Below, piece after piece: positions 1-10,383 of a stretch of 51,849 bases of DNA (the first letter of the stretch is position 1; each line of letters begins with the position of its first letter). The translations under genes and the position numbers were made by a program. The DNA is from Seminavis robusta (lineage: Eukaryota; Bacillariophyta; Bacillariophyceae; Naviculales; Naviculaceae). Where the stretch lies: assembly GCA_903772945.1 (NCBI GenBank), contig CAICTM010000707.1:1-51849 (forward strand). The letters run 5' to 3'. Under the pieces are notes generated by a model, which saw only the letters and a list, made by a program, of their open reading frames with translations, did no database searches and was not told where the DNA came from.

Positions 1-2
1 TC

Positions 3-395
3 AATTATGTACGGGGCACTGCTGCGGTTGAGCAAGACCTCAAATTATCCTTCCAATGGGTCGAGAAAGCACATTGTGCAGGGAGTGTGATTGCAACAGC
101 AGTAATGGGTCACTATTATCTGGCAGGTTTGGGTGTCCGTAAATGTCTTATCAGAGGCATCATGTTTCTCACCATGGCAGCAGGCCACGGTTCAGACTGG
201 GCAGCACACGTTTTGGGAATGGTACTTGCCAGAGGCAACTACGGAGTGGTTGTGGATAAATCAGTTGCCCTATTTTGGCTCAAGAAGGCTCTTGGCAAAT
301 GTGCTCATAAGAATATGTCAGATAGTCAGAAGAAGGAATGTGAGGAGCTGCTGAATGAGCTCAAAGCCAATGATAGCAGCTCCAGCACTCCCTAG
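3..395 (+). CDS. Sel1-like repeat protein, 5' end cut by the window
   Basis: The frame is open from base 3 to the TAG at 393-395 with no clear ATG start, so the gene begins before the window. The visible 130 residues show helix-pair repeats of the Sel1/TPR-like type: alanine, glycine and tyrosine spacing as in MGHYYLAGLGV, MAAGHGSDWAAHVLG and a final ALFWLKKALG unit, then a short serine-rich tail. Sel1 repeats usually form a protein-binding solenoid and are abundant as stand-alone or kinase/F-box-linked modules in diatoms. Partner and location cannot be read from this fragment. The bacterial-style GTG at 87 is not a credible eukaryotic start. Confidence 0.6.
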   Translation, partial: NYVRGTAAVEQDLKLSFQWVEKAHCAGSVIATAVMGHYYLAGLGVRKCLIRGIMFLTMAAGHGSDWAAHVLGMVLARGNYGVVVDKSVALFWLKKALGKCAHKNMSDSQKKECEELLNELKANDSSSSTP

Positions 396-1344
396 CTAGC
401 TACCACAGGTAGATTGACGATCGATTCTCTGCGGTGAATAGATACAATAAAATATCTAGGTAGTTATTAGTAAACTGATGAAATCTTAGACACTAATAAC
501 CTCGTTCTCGTGGGATGCCAATATTGTGGCGCGGCCACTCTTACTTACGTACCGTACTCATCAGAGGTGTGGTGTGGAGACCTAAGCTAAGACGGCACAA
601 AAAGATCCATGATTCGTATTTCAGCTTTGTGGTTAGACTACCCTGCATGGTTGGTTGACTGATTCCATTAGATCTATTTCAACATGTTGGATCTAATATC
701 AATTCCAGCTTTGTGGCTCGACCTTCCTGGTGGATTTGAGGCTGGGCCTGGTGGATCTGATAACTATGGTGCTTCAGCTTCGTGGCTCGTCCGGTTGAAT
801 GCATTGCATCTAACTAAGAAGCACTACTTTATTGTAGGTAATTTCAAAATGGGCCTAAGGTCTAGCTTCACTTTGTTGTGAATTGGGAGAGAACTTGTGA
901 TCCACCACAATATGGTCCTCACTTTCTTGCCCCTGATCCCACGGAAAATCGTCCTGAGTTTTTCCTTTCTTTTCCTAAGCCTGGCCCCGGCTGGTTTCCC
1001 TAGATAATTTCTCTACTCTAACCCCCCTTTATTTTACCATGCTTCTTATTTGCTTTGTCTTTGCACACATTGTCTCATGCATGCTTTTCAGTGAGGTAAG
1101 CCCCATTCTGGTTTCTTATCATCAGGGGTGTGCAGATGCTTCGATTGTACGAAAAGATCCAAGATCCGTCAACCCTCACTGCTCACAGCCGCCACATTCA
1201 TAATCCGATGGACCATGGCTTCCTCAACATCCATGTTTTGTCGTCGTCGTCGTGGGCACTGGCTTCCCTTTTTGCTGTTTGGCTCCAGCAGCAGCAGCGT
1301 GCCCTTGAATTTGTTTTGGATTTCGTGCCGCCCTGCCAAGCGCA
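396..1344. other. gene-free stretch with a short degenerate repeat
   Basis: No credible coding region. A motif close to TTCAGCTTTGTGGCTCGAC recurs three times, near 620, 702 and 774, as a degenerate interspersed repeat. A donor-like GAGGTAAG at 1093-1100 lies upstream of the phosphatase gene and could belong to an unseen 5' exon, but I cannot build a consistent junction. Confidence 0.4.
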
Positions 1345-2172
1345 ATGATCCACGCCTTTAGTGCAAAATTCTTGGATCGAGCGGCTCAAGTACGACAGCT
1401 ATTATGTCAGGACTTGTATGACGACACGGCCGACCGGTTGAGTGCCAAGTTGTTTTATCCTTCCAGTTTTGCGCTGGACGGCGGACAACAACGTCGTGGT
1501 TATTGCAATTGGGTGATTCCCGGTCGTCTCATGATTGGTCAGTATCCCGCACAAACCCCAGCCGAAGGAGGTCCCACATATGAGGAAGTCCGACAACATG
1601 TACAGCTGCTTGTGGAGGATGCCAAGATTGGGCTCTTTTGCTCCTTGCAGTCTGAATTGCCGCCCCAGGATGATTACGACACGTGGGCCCAAAGGGGAGG
1701 CCTGGTATTTCTAGAACCACAAAGCCTCCGACAAAGATTTCCGCATCCATTTACCCACTACGCTCCCATGGTAAAAGAGTTCTGGAGAGATGACGACAAA
1801 GATACTCTCCAATTTCTGCATTGTCCCATTGAAGATCTCAATGTTCCGGAATCCCAAGAACCACTCCAACAGTTGCTACTCGACTTGCTCAACTTTCTTC
1901 TCACCCCACACAATAAAAAGGCAATCTATTTGCACTGTTGGGGTGGACGAGGCCGTGCCGGATTGGTGGGAAGCTGTCTCCTGAGTCTACTCTATCCCTC
2001 ATTGTCGCCTACGGATATTCTGCGGATCATGCAAACGGCATATGCCAGTCGCTTGGGACACGATACCATGCCCTCTGTATTGTCACGATCGCCGCAAACC
2101 GATGTGCAACGAGCCTTTGTCACACAGTTTGTCCACGAGTATCAACGGTTGTTGCAACAGGCGAATAATTAG
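1345..2172 (+). CDS. protein tyrosine / dual-specificity phosphatase-like protein
   Basis: 275 residues. The signature P-loop HCWGGRGRAG gives the CX5R active site: nucleophile Cys198 and phosphate-binding Arg204, followed by a hydrophobic helix. Asp164 in the sequence CPIEDLNVPE lies about 34 residues earlier, where the general-acid loop of cysteine phosphatases sits. An upstream GRLMIGQYP segment resembles the start of this fold in plant and algal phosphatases. There is no signal peptide or membrane segment, so a soluble protein is expected. The substrate (phosphotyrosine, phosphoserine/threonine or other) cannot be decided. The first ATG of the frame is used; a 5' exon further upstream is possible. 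An overlapping frame at 1130-1348 is judged a shadow. Confidence 0.75.
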   Translation: MIHAFSAKFLDRAAQVRQLLCQDLYDDTADRLSAKLFYPSSFALDGGQQRRGYCNWVIPGRLMIGQYPAQTPAEGGPTYEEVRQHVQLLVEDAKIGLFCSLQSELPPQDDYDTWAQRGGLVFLEPQSLRQRFPHPFTHYAPMVKEFWRDDDKDTLQFLHCPIEDLNVPESQEPLQQLLLDLLNFLLTPHNKKAIYLHCWGGRGRAGLVGSCLLSLLYPSLSPTDILRIMQTAYASRLGHDTMPSVLSRSPQTDVQRAFVTQFVHEYQRLLQQANN

Positions 2173-3014
2173 TAATAATGACGAAGCCTGCACACCGAAA
2201 GAATCGCCGCAGATGGAAATCTATATGCATAGATCGATACGGTATAGCCAAGCAAATTCCCACCATGGCGGCTAGCTAGAGCCGATTTTGCTAGTAGACA
2301 TTAGGTACCTAGACACATCAAGTTGACGGAAAGCACTTTGCCATTGACTTGTTGTTCGCTGTGGCTGGTTCTAGCTACTAGCTAGCTGGCTCAGACTGGC
2401 TGTGAACACTGGTGCGGACTGGCCCCCCAGTATTTATAATCAAATCACCAACCCACCACCAACCCAAGCGGCGGAACATCTTGGAGGGGACTCTTGATCA
2501 CTCAGGATCCCGAGGCCAAATTGACCACTCACAACTTCTTGGTGCCCAGCTGGCTAGCTAGCTAGCAAGAGCCAACTGGGCAGCCACAAACAAATGCCTT
2601 CTGACTGGGGCGAGTTTGTGTCCTCCAAATATCTCTTGCAGCTGACTGCCAGGTTGTTCTCTCGTTCCTCTGAAGAGTGCGAGGGCATGCCGTTGGGTTG
2701 TCATCCGGGCACCGACTACATGTATGCCTACATGTAGCTGCAAGTTGGGTTTTCTAGCTACATGTACTGGTACCCGAGCTAGCTAGAGCTATGCATAGCT
2801 AGCGACCAAGCAAGACACCTCTAGTCGTACCACGATTGGACGAATGCCACTATGACTGTTTGACATCCAACGGTTTTCAAAGGTGCTCTTCCGCGATCTT
2901 CCAACCTTGGCGCCACAAAAATTGGGCCAAATTTTCGCCAGATGAAGAAGGAGATCAAGAGCAGGTAGTTATCTACGAAAGCCGACCATTGCTACCATTT
3001 TACATACCTATAAG
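2173..3014. other. intergenic region with TAGC tracts
   Basis: No supported gene. It is rich in GCTAGCTAGC runs (around 2375-2390, 2550-2565 and 2778-2800). Bases 2385-2480 share short motifs (CTGTGAACACTGGTG and AGCGGCG-AACAT) with the block at 5483-5660, so a dispersed repeat may be present. A TATTTATA at 2430-2437 is TATA-like but has no gene close enough to use it convincingly. Confidence 0.4.
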
Positions 3015-5041
3015 ATGTCAGATACCATGCCGATTCGACGGACACCCAATAAAGGCAGCAGCCCCCCTCCCACCAATTCTTCCCCCATGAAGAAAAATGG
3101 ACATCATCAACTGAATGGCTCCTCCCCCTCCCCGTTTCACGATGGCAAGCCGAAGCCAAAGCGATCCTGTTTGGATACAGGTCGACTGTGTCTGTTACGG
3201 AATCGAGGGAAACGTTGTTGGTGTGGGCTTATGATATTGGTGACGTTAGTGGCTGGATCGACCTTTGCCATAATGGCCAAAATGGAAGATCCCACCGAGT
3301 TTTTGCTAGACAATAACACACGTCAACAACGGCTGAGAATGGCCATTGAGGAACTCCGTAAGGGCGGTGAAGAACTGCTAGACAATAACACACTACAACA
3401 GCAGCTGAGAATGGCCTTTGAGGAACTCCGGATGGGCAGTGCAGATCGAGTTTTATACAACGATGTGTCGCTGTCATCCAAGACATGGAATATACTCACG
3501 GGGAATTCCCTCTTTCGACAAGCCGAGTATCAAGCCAAGCCACGCATGATGGGATTTCTGCTGGTGAATTCTACCCGTGAGAGTTTAGCCGCCAATTACA
3601 ATGTCAATCGACGACGAAGTTCGGCTCTTGCCAAATTGAAGAAAAAGCACACCAGTACTACTCGTCCAAAGTATGTCCCAGAACAGTTTCAAGTCGCACG
3701 CATCAATCCGCACAATCATCGCGTAGTCGAGGTCGTTTCGGACCCATCCAAACCAGCATTGAAAACGAAAGTTCGAAAACCCTCTTGGTCCTTCCAAAAT
3801 ATCCTCGTCCGGGAATTGGGAAATGGCGTGGCGGAACAAAAAGAAATTGCCCACAATTCCAAAGACTACGATAGGTACAAACCTGATGATACCGAGGAAG
3901 GCTGCGTCCCACAGTACGATTGGCAAACCTTATCCTTTCCCAATTGCAATTCACTACACGAAACTGATATCTTGACTCGCATGAGAACCCTCAATCAGGC
4001 CAAAAAACCCGAATCGAAGCTCTTGGCTAGCGGTGGATATCGCGATGTCTGGTTGGTCGAAAACAACGATTTGCCACCCGACGTATCGAGAGAACCCATT
4101 GCCATGAAAACATTGCTCTATGAGCATCCCTGGTCGGAACGAAATCAAGATCGACATCGACGAGATGCACTCGCCACGGATCGATTGACGGGATCGCCGT
4201 ATGCGCTCAATCTGTACGGGTATTGTGCCAATACGGGATTGTACGAATTTGCCGCAGGGGGATCCTTGGAGGATGTCGTGGATGACGAAGACGAGTGGAA
4301 GAAATGGACACCCGTCATCAAAATGGTGTATGCCTATCAAGTGGCCAATGCCATTGCCGATGTCCACAATATTGATCGAGAGGGACATCCCAGCATGTCG
4401 CATACCGATATCAGTATGAGTCAGTTCGTATCAACGGATGATGGAGAGACCTATCAGATTAATGATTTCAATCGAGCGCGATTCTTGTACCGGGCCAAGG
4501 ATGATCCCAACGAGTTGTGTCCATTTCATGTCAGTAGTAACAAGGGCAAATTCCGAAGTCCGGAAGAGTATGGTAAGTTATTGTTCAAAAAGAAGAGTGA
4601 TGTTGTTTGGTTTGTGATTGAGCTCATGATTGATATTTGCTGGTTTCATTCTTTGTCACGCTGGTTTTACAAATAGCCTATGAACCCGAAACTGCTGCCA
4701 TTGATAATTACAGCATGGGGAATATCTTCTATGTAATCCTGACGGGGCAATATCCTTTTGAGGACATGAAAAAGAAGGATGCAATGGAAGCGGTGAAAGA
4801 GGGCAAAAGACAGGAAATTCCAGAAGAATACATGAATAGTAAGAATCCCATGGTCAAGGCACTGGTGAAGGCCATTCTCAAATGCTGGGACCAAGATCCC
4901 TCCAAGAGGGCCACTTCGAGACAAATTCAACAATTACTGAAACCCTTGGCTGAAAAAGCAATACAAAACCAACAAGAAAAGCTGAAAGCTGAAAGAAATC
5001 AACAACAGGAAGATACTGATGGGGATGAGGAGAAACGATAG
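3015..5041 (+). CDS. single-pass membrane protein kinase-like protein, two exons
   Basis: Exons 3015-4572 and 4677-5041 are joined across a 104-bp phase-1 GT-AG intron and give 640 residues. A proline-rich basic N-terminus precedes one membrane segment at about 68-88 (type II topology likely). A 24-residue unit with LLDNNT and EELR is then duplicated (about 97-142). The kinase fold follows: glycine loop ASGGYRDVW (338-346), ATP lysine Lys365 in IAMKTLL, catalytic loop HTDIS with Asp465, metal-binding Asp484 in DFN rather than DFG, then SPEEY. The second exon supplies DNYSMGNIFYVILTG and the helical C-lobe. The lumenal placement and the Cys-containing stretch before the kinase recall POMK-like secretory-pathway kinases, but this is inference. 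HTD and DFN are non-canonical; activity is uncertain. Confidence 0.8.
3305..3436 (+). repeat. 72-bp tandem duplication inside the kinase gene
   Basis: Two copies begin at 3305 and 3377, exactly 72 bp apart, each starting GCTAGACAATAACACAC and encoding a 24-residue unit (LLDNNT, then LRMA, then EELR). The period keeps the reading frame. The units are predicted helical and lie in the stalk between membrane segment and kinase domain. Confidence 0.8.
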
Positions 5042-6379
5042 GGTCACTGGAGCTTGCCCCTCAGCCCGTTTCTCGTCGGCTTATTCATAACCAGCACTGA
5101 GGGTAAACAATGACAACTCGCTATGCCTGTGGAGGAGAGTCGGTCAATCTCGTGGGTGCGGTAGATCCCCGCAAATGTTATCGGAGAGGCATAGCTGTTG
5201 CTTTGGAAGCCCTGATTCTTCAGTTATTGCAGGCGAAGTATTATTATTCAGCAATCATTATAATAAGCGCACACACCAAACGAATAGTGGCTTCCCGTGG
5301 ACGGGACCGTACCGGTGCCGTTGCAGTGGTGGCGAGAGGCAGTTCGAGATACATAGGCAAGCAATTGTAAAAGTTGTGCCCACCAGCAACGGTAGCGCTG
5401 GTTACAACCGATTTCGCTAGCTCGTTGGAGAAGCAAGGAAAAGCAACAACAGGCAATTGTCATGGATCTGTTTGCTGTAGTTCTGGCTGGCTGAGAACAC
5501 TGGTGACTACATTCGCATGGACGAAACCACTTGAATGGGAAGGGAGCTGGTTGAGCCAGACACTTCGGCACTTCAACACTCGCGACATTGAAGCCTTCTC
5601 TGACCACAACCGGTCTCATGCGAAATCAAATGCACCAACGCAAAGCGGCGAAACATAAATCTTGCCAGAGACGCACTCCTCGACTCTTTGACTCGACTCG
5701 ACTCCATGGTTCTTCCGCACGTACCCGGAGAATCTGAACTGTCTAGTCAGCACTAGCTAGTACAGTGTAGATCACACCTTCTACAGTGTCCTGGATCGAG
5801 GCTGATTGACCACTGACTAGCCAGACTGGCTATTTATACCGGTGCCAGGTACCAGGTACAGCAGCACAACCAATGTGAACGCCGTGGCTCTCTTGTGGTA
5901 TACTGTAGCTGTTCTGTCAAGCTAACAGTATAACAGTTCACACGGTCACACCTTCTACGGTGTTCTGGCATTAAGTCATGCGACATTGTCTTCGTGTTGT
6001 GAATAAATGACAGGCGGCTTCGCAGACTAAGTCCTTTCGAGAAAGCGTCCCAACAGGCTTTTTAAAAAGCTTTTCCCCGGAGCCCGGAGCGACCGAGCAA
6101 CAAACTTAGGCTCTTGCAAGAGAGGATGGATTCGCAGTTCGCAGTTCGCAGAGGGCTTGCATCTCGCACCGAGTGTGCGCCACAGAAGCTCAGAACACAG
6201 AAACAACTTCTGTCGACCATCAATCCGGGAGTGCTGGTGGTCAATTCAGCAGGCCTCCGGAAGCGCGACAAATCACACATTCTACCAGCCCATCCAGCAT
6301 CCAAGAACCTGCAACTGGATTCATTTTTTCGAAAGCTATCAAAACGAAAGACAACTCCAGCAACAAGTTGTCATAGACC
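5042..6379. other. upstream region of the first receptor gene
   Basis: No supported gene. Two 23-bp copies starting TCACACCTTCTAC lie at 5772 and 5946. TATTTATA at 5831-5838 is TATA-like but about 540 bp from the receptor ATG. Bases 5483-5540 (GGCTG-GAACAC-GG through ACATTCGC to CTTGAA) match 9771-9830 upstream of the second receptor copy. This shows that the duplicated unit includes about 0.9 kb of 5' flank. Confidence 0.5.
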
Positions 6380-9298
6380 ATGATGTCGGCTTCCTGCTTT
6401 CGATTGGTTCTTTTGACTGTAGCGATTTTATGCACATCCCAGGCCCTCAACATTACAATTATTGACGAAGCCACGCCTGCTGATCCTGAAGAAGAGAATG
6501 CCTTCCAATATGAGACCCTTCCCAGATGCAATATGACCACAAAGGAGCTAGTAGGAGTGGATGATTCAGCCATAATCGATCCTTGCATCTTGTACGATGT
6601 CTCTCCGGAAGTACATGACTTTCGAAGCAGCATCATCACCATTGTGGGTGTCTTTCCCTCTGGATGTGACGAACACCGGGATGGTGCCCTTGCCGCGGTG
6701 GAGCAACTCAACGGGGACAACAATGGCAAGGGGGCCAAGATTGGATACAACGGCAACCACTACCTTCAGTTCCGATATGTAGTTGTAATCTCTGGCAACT
6801 CCCAGCAATTGCCTCCTGATGTCTATGCTAGAAACCACGAGGGTCTTCTAGAGGCTACGGTGATGTCACTCCAGCCTCAATACATCATGGGTTCCTGCTC
6901 TTACGTCGCCAAACATGACAAGAGGATTGCTGGCAAGTACCAAACTATACTATTGAGCCAGGTAGGGCCAGACATTTTCTACACTCAAGATTCCAATGAC
7001 TATGTGTTTGGTGTTCACATTCGAAGTGAAACTTATGGCATACCTGCCTTTCAGGCAGTGAAGTTCAGTACCAAGGACAAGAGCAAGCAAAAGATCCGGA
7101 TTCTACACCGTGACAGGTCTCAGTTTTTCAACTCTACATGCCAGGAGATCTACAAACATGCTCTACAGGACGGATTCACAGATACTGTAGCTATCTCCTA
7201 CAATCCCCAAGGAGATGAGGACAATGATGGGGTGGACAACCAGCATGATGTACCTTACCTACAAAGCCTTGCCGACCAAGCGTGTCCCCCAAACCAAACC
7301 AGCCGCAGTGACGACCCACCAGTTGCCATTTGGGCATGTGTCATGACAGACTTGGAAACCAATACTATTTTGGACCGCTGGAGATCCAACGGATGCCAAC
7401 CATCATCTCTGTGGCTGCATGCTGCTGCCAAGGCTTATGCAACCCGGTACCCTGAGAATGTAGCCTACATGCAAGCAGGTGCACAATGGCACAAGGCAAT
7501 GGCTTATTCAGATGAGTACTTCTCCAATGGACAGGCCATGCTGGACTACATAGAAGACAGCCATGGCTACAAGCCAGACTATGATGCACTGGGTACATAC
7601 CATGCTGTCTACCTCGCGTACAAGAACACAGCAAGCTTCGTCAAAACCAAAGACAACCCAAACGTTCACGATGTGTATGCAAACCAGTATGAGGAAGTCC
7701 GGCGCCACCTTTTGGGACTGAGCGTGCCCAAGTCACTCTTTGGGCCAACCAGCTTTGATGAAAACCGGCGAAACATTGGTCGAGGCTCAGCTGGTATGCA
7801 GTGGGGTTTTCGTCTTGATTCATCCGCCAATGAGAGCAAATTGGAGAAGCTCCTTGTCTCGCCAATTGACCAAGCCGAAGCAACAGTTGTAGTGCCAGCT
7901 CCTACAGCACTTGACTGTCCAGCAGGCCAGTTTGTCAACATGTCTGCCACTGATAGTGCATTGCTGGAAGACAAATGCAGTGCATGCCCTGTGGATACCT
8001 ACCGATCCTTGGACATGCCATCCCATTTCTGCCAGCCCTGTAAAGATGGATCAGGGACGGATGGAGACACTGGAGCGAAAATCTGCCATCAAGTGGAGGA
8101 CAACCTTATTCCCAGGGGCCTCTTGATCTTTGGATACTTCATCATGGCTCTATCCTTTTCTTGTTCTCTTGGCTTTGGAGTTTGGACCATTGTTCATCGA
8201 AATGATGCTGTGGTCCAGATTAGCCAAATGGAGTTTCTTCTCTTGCTCTGTCTAGGTTCGATCATTTCCACCTCCTCCATCATTCCACTCTCCATCCAAG
8301 CACGGACAGAAGATGATACTATGGCTGCCTCTGTGGCTTGTGTCGCCATTCCCTGGCTCTACAGCACTGGATGGATCATCCAGTATTCCAGTATGTTTGC
8401 CAAGTCGTACCGAATGTTTCAAATGGTACAAAACTCCAATAACATGCGCCGTACAGCTGTGACAGCCTTGGATGTGGCCCACATTGTTCTTGTGTGCCTG
8501 GTCATCAACTGGGCATTGGTGACTGCCTGGACCATAGTGGATCCACTGACTTGGACGCGAGAAGATCAAGGGACCAATGTTGATGAAGAAGCTGGAATAT
8601 TGACGGAGGAGTCAGTGGGCAAATGTTCATCGGACTACATGACGGCTTGGCTTGGGTCCTTGCTGGGCTTTCATTTGACCATTATGATTGCCACCAATGT
8701 ACTCCTTTGGCAACTCCGCACCGTGAGTGACCGGTACCAAGAGTCCAAATTCATCACGTTGGCATCTCTATTTGCCTGTGAATTTCTGTTGCTAGGAATT
8801 CCCATTTTGATTGCCGTGGGTGATTCTTCCGAGGCCCGCCACATTGCCTTGGTGTGCATTATTGGATTTACCGATCTTGGAGTGCTGCTCATGGTGTTTC
8901 TGCCCAAGATTGGGTATCAACGCCAGGGTCTCCCAGAAGGCATTTCGGCCGCGAGTAGCCTTTTCAAAGCCAGTGCTCGGCCCAGCGCTCGGCCCAGCAC
9001 TCTGAATTTCCAAGCGAGTTTTGCCAACTCGAGTTTTGCCCACTCCAGTTTTGCCAACTCGAGTTTTGCCAACTCGAGCTGTGCATTCTCTGGTATCCGG
9101 GAAATGCAAAAGGAACTGGAGCAGCTGTGCGAAGAAGAAGAACAAGAATTAAAAGGCGCGGTACCAAGAACACCCAAAGAACGCAATATGCCTGCTTCGA
9201 GAACCGAGACTACGGCATGCAAGTCTTCCGAGTTTTACGTAATGGACGATTCCAGCGCGTCCTCCGAGAACGATGAGAGTCCTACCCTGCAAGCATGA
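6380..9298 (+). CDS. GABA-B-like class C G-protein-coupled receptor, copy 1
   Basis: 972 residues, no intron. A signal peptide (about 1-22) leads into a large extracellular region (about 40-500) of the bilobed receptor-ligand-binding type. A cysteine-rich linker from about 513 to 570 has a CPAGQF start and a CSACPVDTYRS core. Seven hydrophobic helices span about 579-845, including GLLIFGYFIMALSF, QMEFLLLLCLGSII, TAWTIVDPLTW and FLPKIGY, the arrangement of class C receptors nearest GABA-B. The cytoplasmic tail has four FA(N/H)SS units, a coiled-coil-like glutamate stretch and an acidic end. The start is the ATGATG in AGACCATGATGTCGGC, the same context as in copy 2. The ligand is unknown; the family name does not imply GABA. 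Confidence 0.88.
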   Translation: MMSASCFRLVLLTVAILCTSQALNITIIDEATPADPEEENAFQYETLPRCNMTTKELVGVDDSAIIDPCILYDVSPEVHDFRSSIITIVGVFPSGCDEHRDGALAAVEQLNGDNNGKGAKIGYNGNHYLQFRYVVVISGNSQQLPPDVYARNHEGLLEATVMSLQPQYIMGSCSYVAKHDKRIAGKYQTILLSQVGPDIFYTQDSNDYVFGVHIRSETYGIPAFQAVKFSTKDKSKQKIRILHRDRSQFFNSTCQEIYKHALQDGFTDTVAISYNPQGDEDNDGVDNQHDVPYLQSLADQACPPNQTSRSDDPPVAIWACVMTDLETNTILDRWRSNGCQPSSLWLHAAAKAYATRYPENVAYMQAGAQWHKAMAYSDEYFSNGQAMLDYIEDSHGYKPDYDALGTYHAVYLAYKNTASFVKTKDNPNVHDVYANQYEEVRRHLLGLSVPKSLFGPTSFDENRRNIGRGSAGMQWGFRLDSSANESKLEKLLVSPIDQAEATVVVPAPTALDCPAGQFVNMSATDSALLEDKCSACPVDTYRSLDMPSHFCQPCKDGSGTDGDTGAKICHQVEDNLIPRGLLIFGYFIMALSFSCSLGFGVWTIVHRNDAVVQISQMEFLLLLCLGSIISTSSIIPLSIQARTEDDTMAASVACVAIPWLYSTGWIIQYSSMFAKSYRMFQMVQNSNNMRRTAVTALDVAHIVLVCLVINWALVTAWTIVDPLTWTREDQGTNVDEEAGILTEESVGKCSSDYMTAWLGSLLGFHLTIMIATNVLLWQLRTVSDRYQESKFITLASLFACEFLLLGIPILIAVGDSSEARHIALVCIIGFTDLGVLLMVFLPKIGYQRQGLPEGISAASSLFKASARPSARPSTLNFQASFANSSFAHSSFANSSFANSSCAFSGIREMQKELEQLCEEEEQELKGAVPRTPKERNMPASRTETTACKSSEFYVMDDSSASSENDESPTLQA
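9016..9087 (+). repeat. 18-bp tandem repeat in the receptor tail
   Basis: Four units of about 18 bp with core AGTTTTGCCAACTCG encode FANSS/FAHSS. Just upstream, two copies of GCTCGGCCCAGC encode SARPS. The second receptor copy keeps only one such unit and has a GAA run instead, so the tails have diverged by slippage while the membrane core has not. Confidence 0.8.
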
Positions 9299-10383
9299 GA
9301 CGAACATGTGCTAAGGGGCGGGGGACCAGATTCAAGTCTCGCACAAGAGGGGCAGTGTATAATATCAACACTTCCGACTGGTACCTAGATAGATAGATGT
9401 TCTCTATATAGACATTTAAAAGTTCATCGATCTTCTGTATCCGTGTTTTTTCTGACTGCAGTACGGTAGGTAGCAGTATTGGCCATGTACATGTAGGTGC
9501 CACGAGTGTCATTCGATTGAGTCAGTCTCTATGTCCCTCGTCGTGGAAGGGATTGAGCTCGTACTGATGAAGCATTCGTCCTATTCGACAGAAACGAAGG
9601 AACCCAAGCAGATGTCGTCCTGCCTGGCTCTGCTACATTATCGAGCACAAGAAGCATTGCCTTGGACGTTTCATTGCGTTACGTTGCGTTTTCTATCTTA
9701 GCTTACTACTCTAGAGGCCGCCCCAAAGAAGGATTCGGCATCAGAGAGGGAAAAACCGGTTCCAGCTAGCTAGCTGGCTGTGAACACCGGAGGTGGATAC
9801 ATTCGCGTAGGTGAAACTGCTTGAAGCGGAGAAACAACCCTGCCAACCGGTGGGTGGGTGGAGCCTACAGACCTCCGGGATCGCGATGAATCGAATCTGA
9901 TGAACCCCAGACGGTACCGTACGAGTTTGCTACCGGTATGGTAGGTGGTACGTGCCGAGACATGGCACTTTTCCCAAACCTAGAACTTGTCCTTGCGTCG
10001 CGCCTTGGAAATTGGAAATAGGCGCTTGGATTGGCTACTGTACGTGCAGTCTAGCTAGAGGTCAAATAAAACGGCGATGTGAGGGAAAATGTGACAAGGA
10101 TTATGTCACAGACGGTCTCGCCCTGCTCAACTGGCGAGGTTTGGTCCCTCGGACCAAAACCAACCTGGAGGTTTTGGTTGGCGTGACCAATACCTTTTTC
10201 AGAGTTTTCGTTCATGAACAAAGGTACATGTACCAGAGACCACGGGTACTGGAAGACTGGAAGGCGAGGTTACAGATCCTAGCTAGAGCTAACTCTGCTA
10301 CTGATCAATAAGGTGTCTATATAATGGAAGGAATGGTCTATTGGTTGGTAATCGGGGTTCTAAGATCTTACTAGTTACATATC
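9299..10383. other. receptor 3' flank and duplication junction
   Basis: Bases 9299-9743 align in patches with the 3' flank of receptor copy 2 (GGGGCGGGG, GATAGATAGAT, TCTTCTGTATCC, GAGCAC then AGCATTGCCTTG). Bases 9719-9743 are identical to the 3' coding end of the SBDS-like gene. From about 9771 the sequence instead matches 5' flank. The tandem-duplication junction therefore lies between 9743 and 9771. The rest, to 10383, has no supported gene; a 119-codon plus-strand frame at 9952-10311 shows no recognisable domain. Confidence 0.55.
9719..9743 (-). pseudogene. fossil of the 3' coding end of the SBDS-like gene
   Basis: 25 bp, starting CGCCCCAAAG and ending CGGCATCA, are identical to 14818-14842. 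There they encode the last residues (DAESFFGA) of the SBDS-like protein on the minus strand. The flanks diverge at once on the 3' side of this plus-strand block. It is a passenger of the receptor duplication, not a gene. Confidence 0.75.

Noticed and set aside
1130..1348. 72-codon frame overlapping the phosphatase start by ATGA
   Set aside because: Composition is low-complexity and the overlap is coincidental; eukaryotic genes here are not in operons.
6241..6756. 171-codon minus-strand frame across the receptor 5' end
   Set aside because: Shadow of the receptor coding strand; a similar frame sits opposite copy 2, as expected from shared codons.
9952..10311. 119-codon plus-strand frame between the receptors
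   Set aside because: No domain, weak context, and no counterpart in the flank of copy 1.
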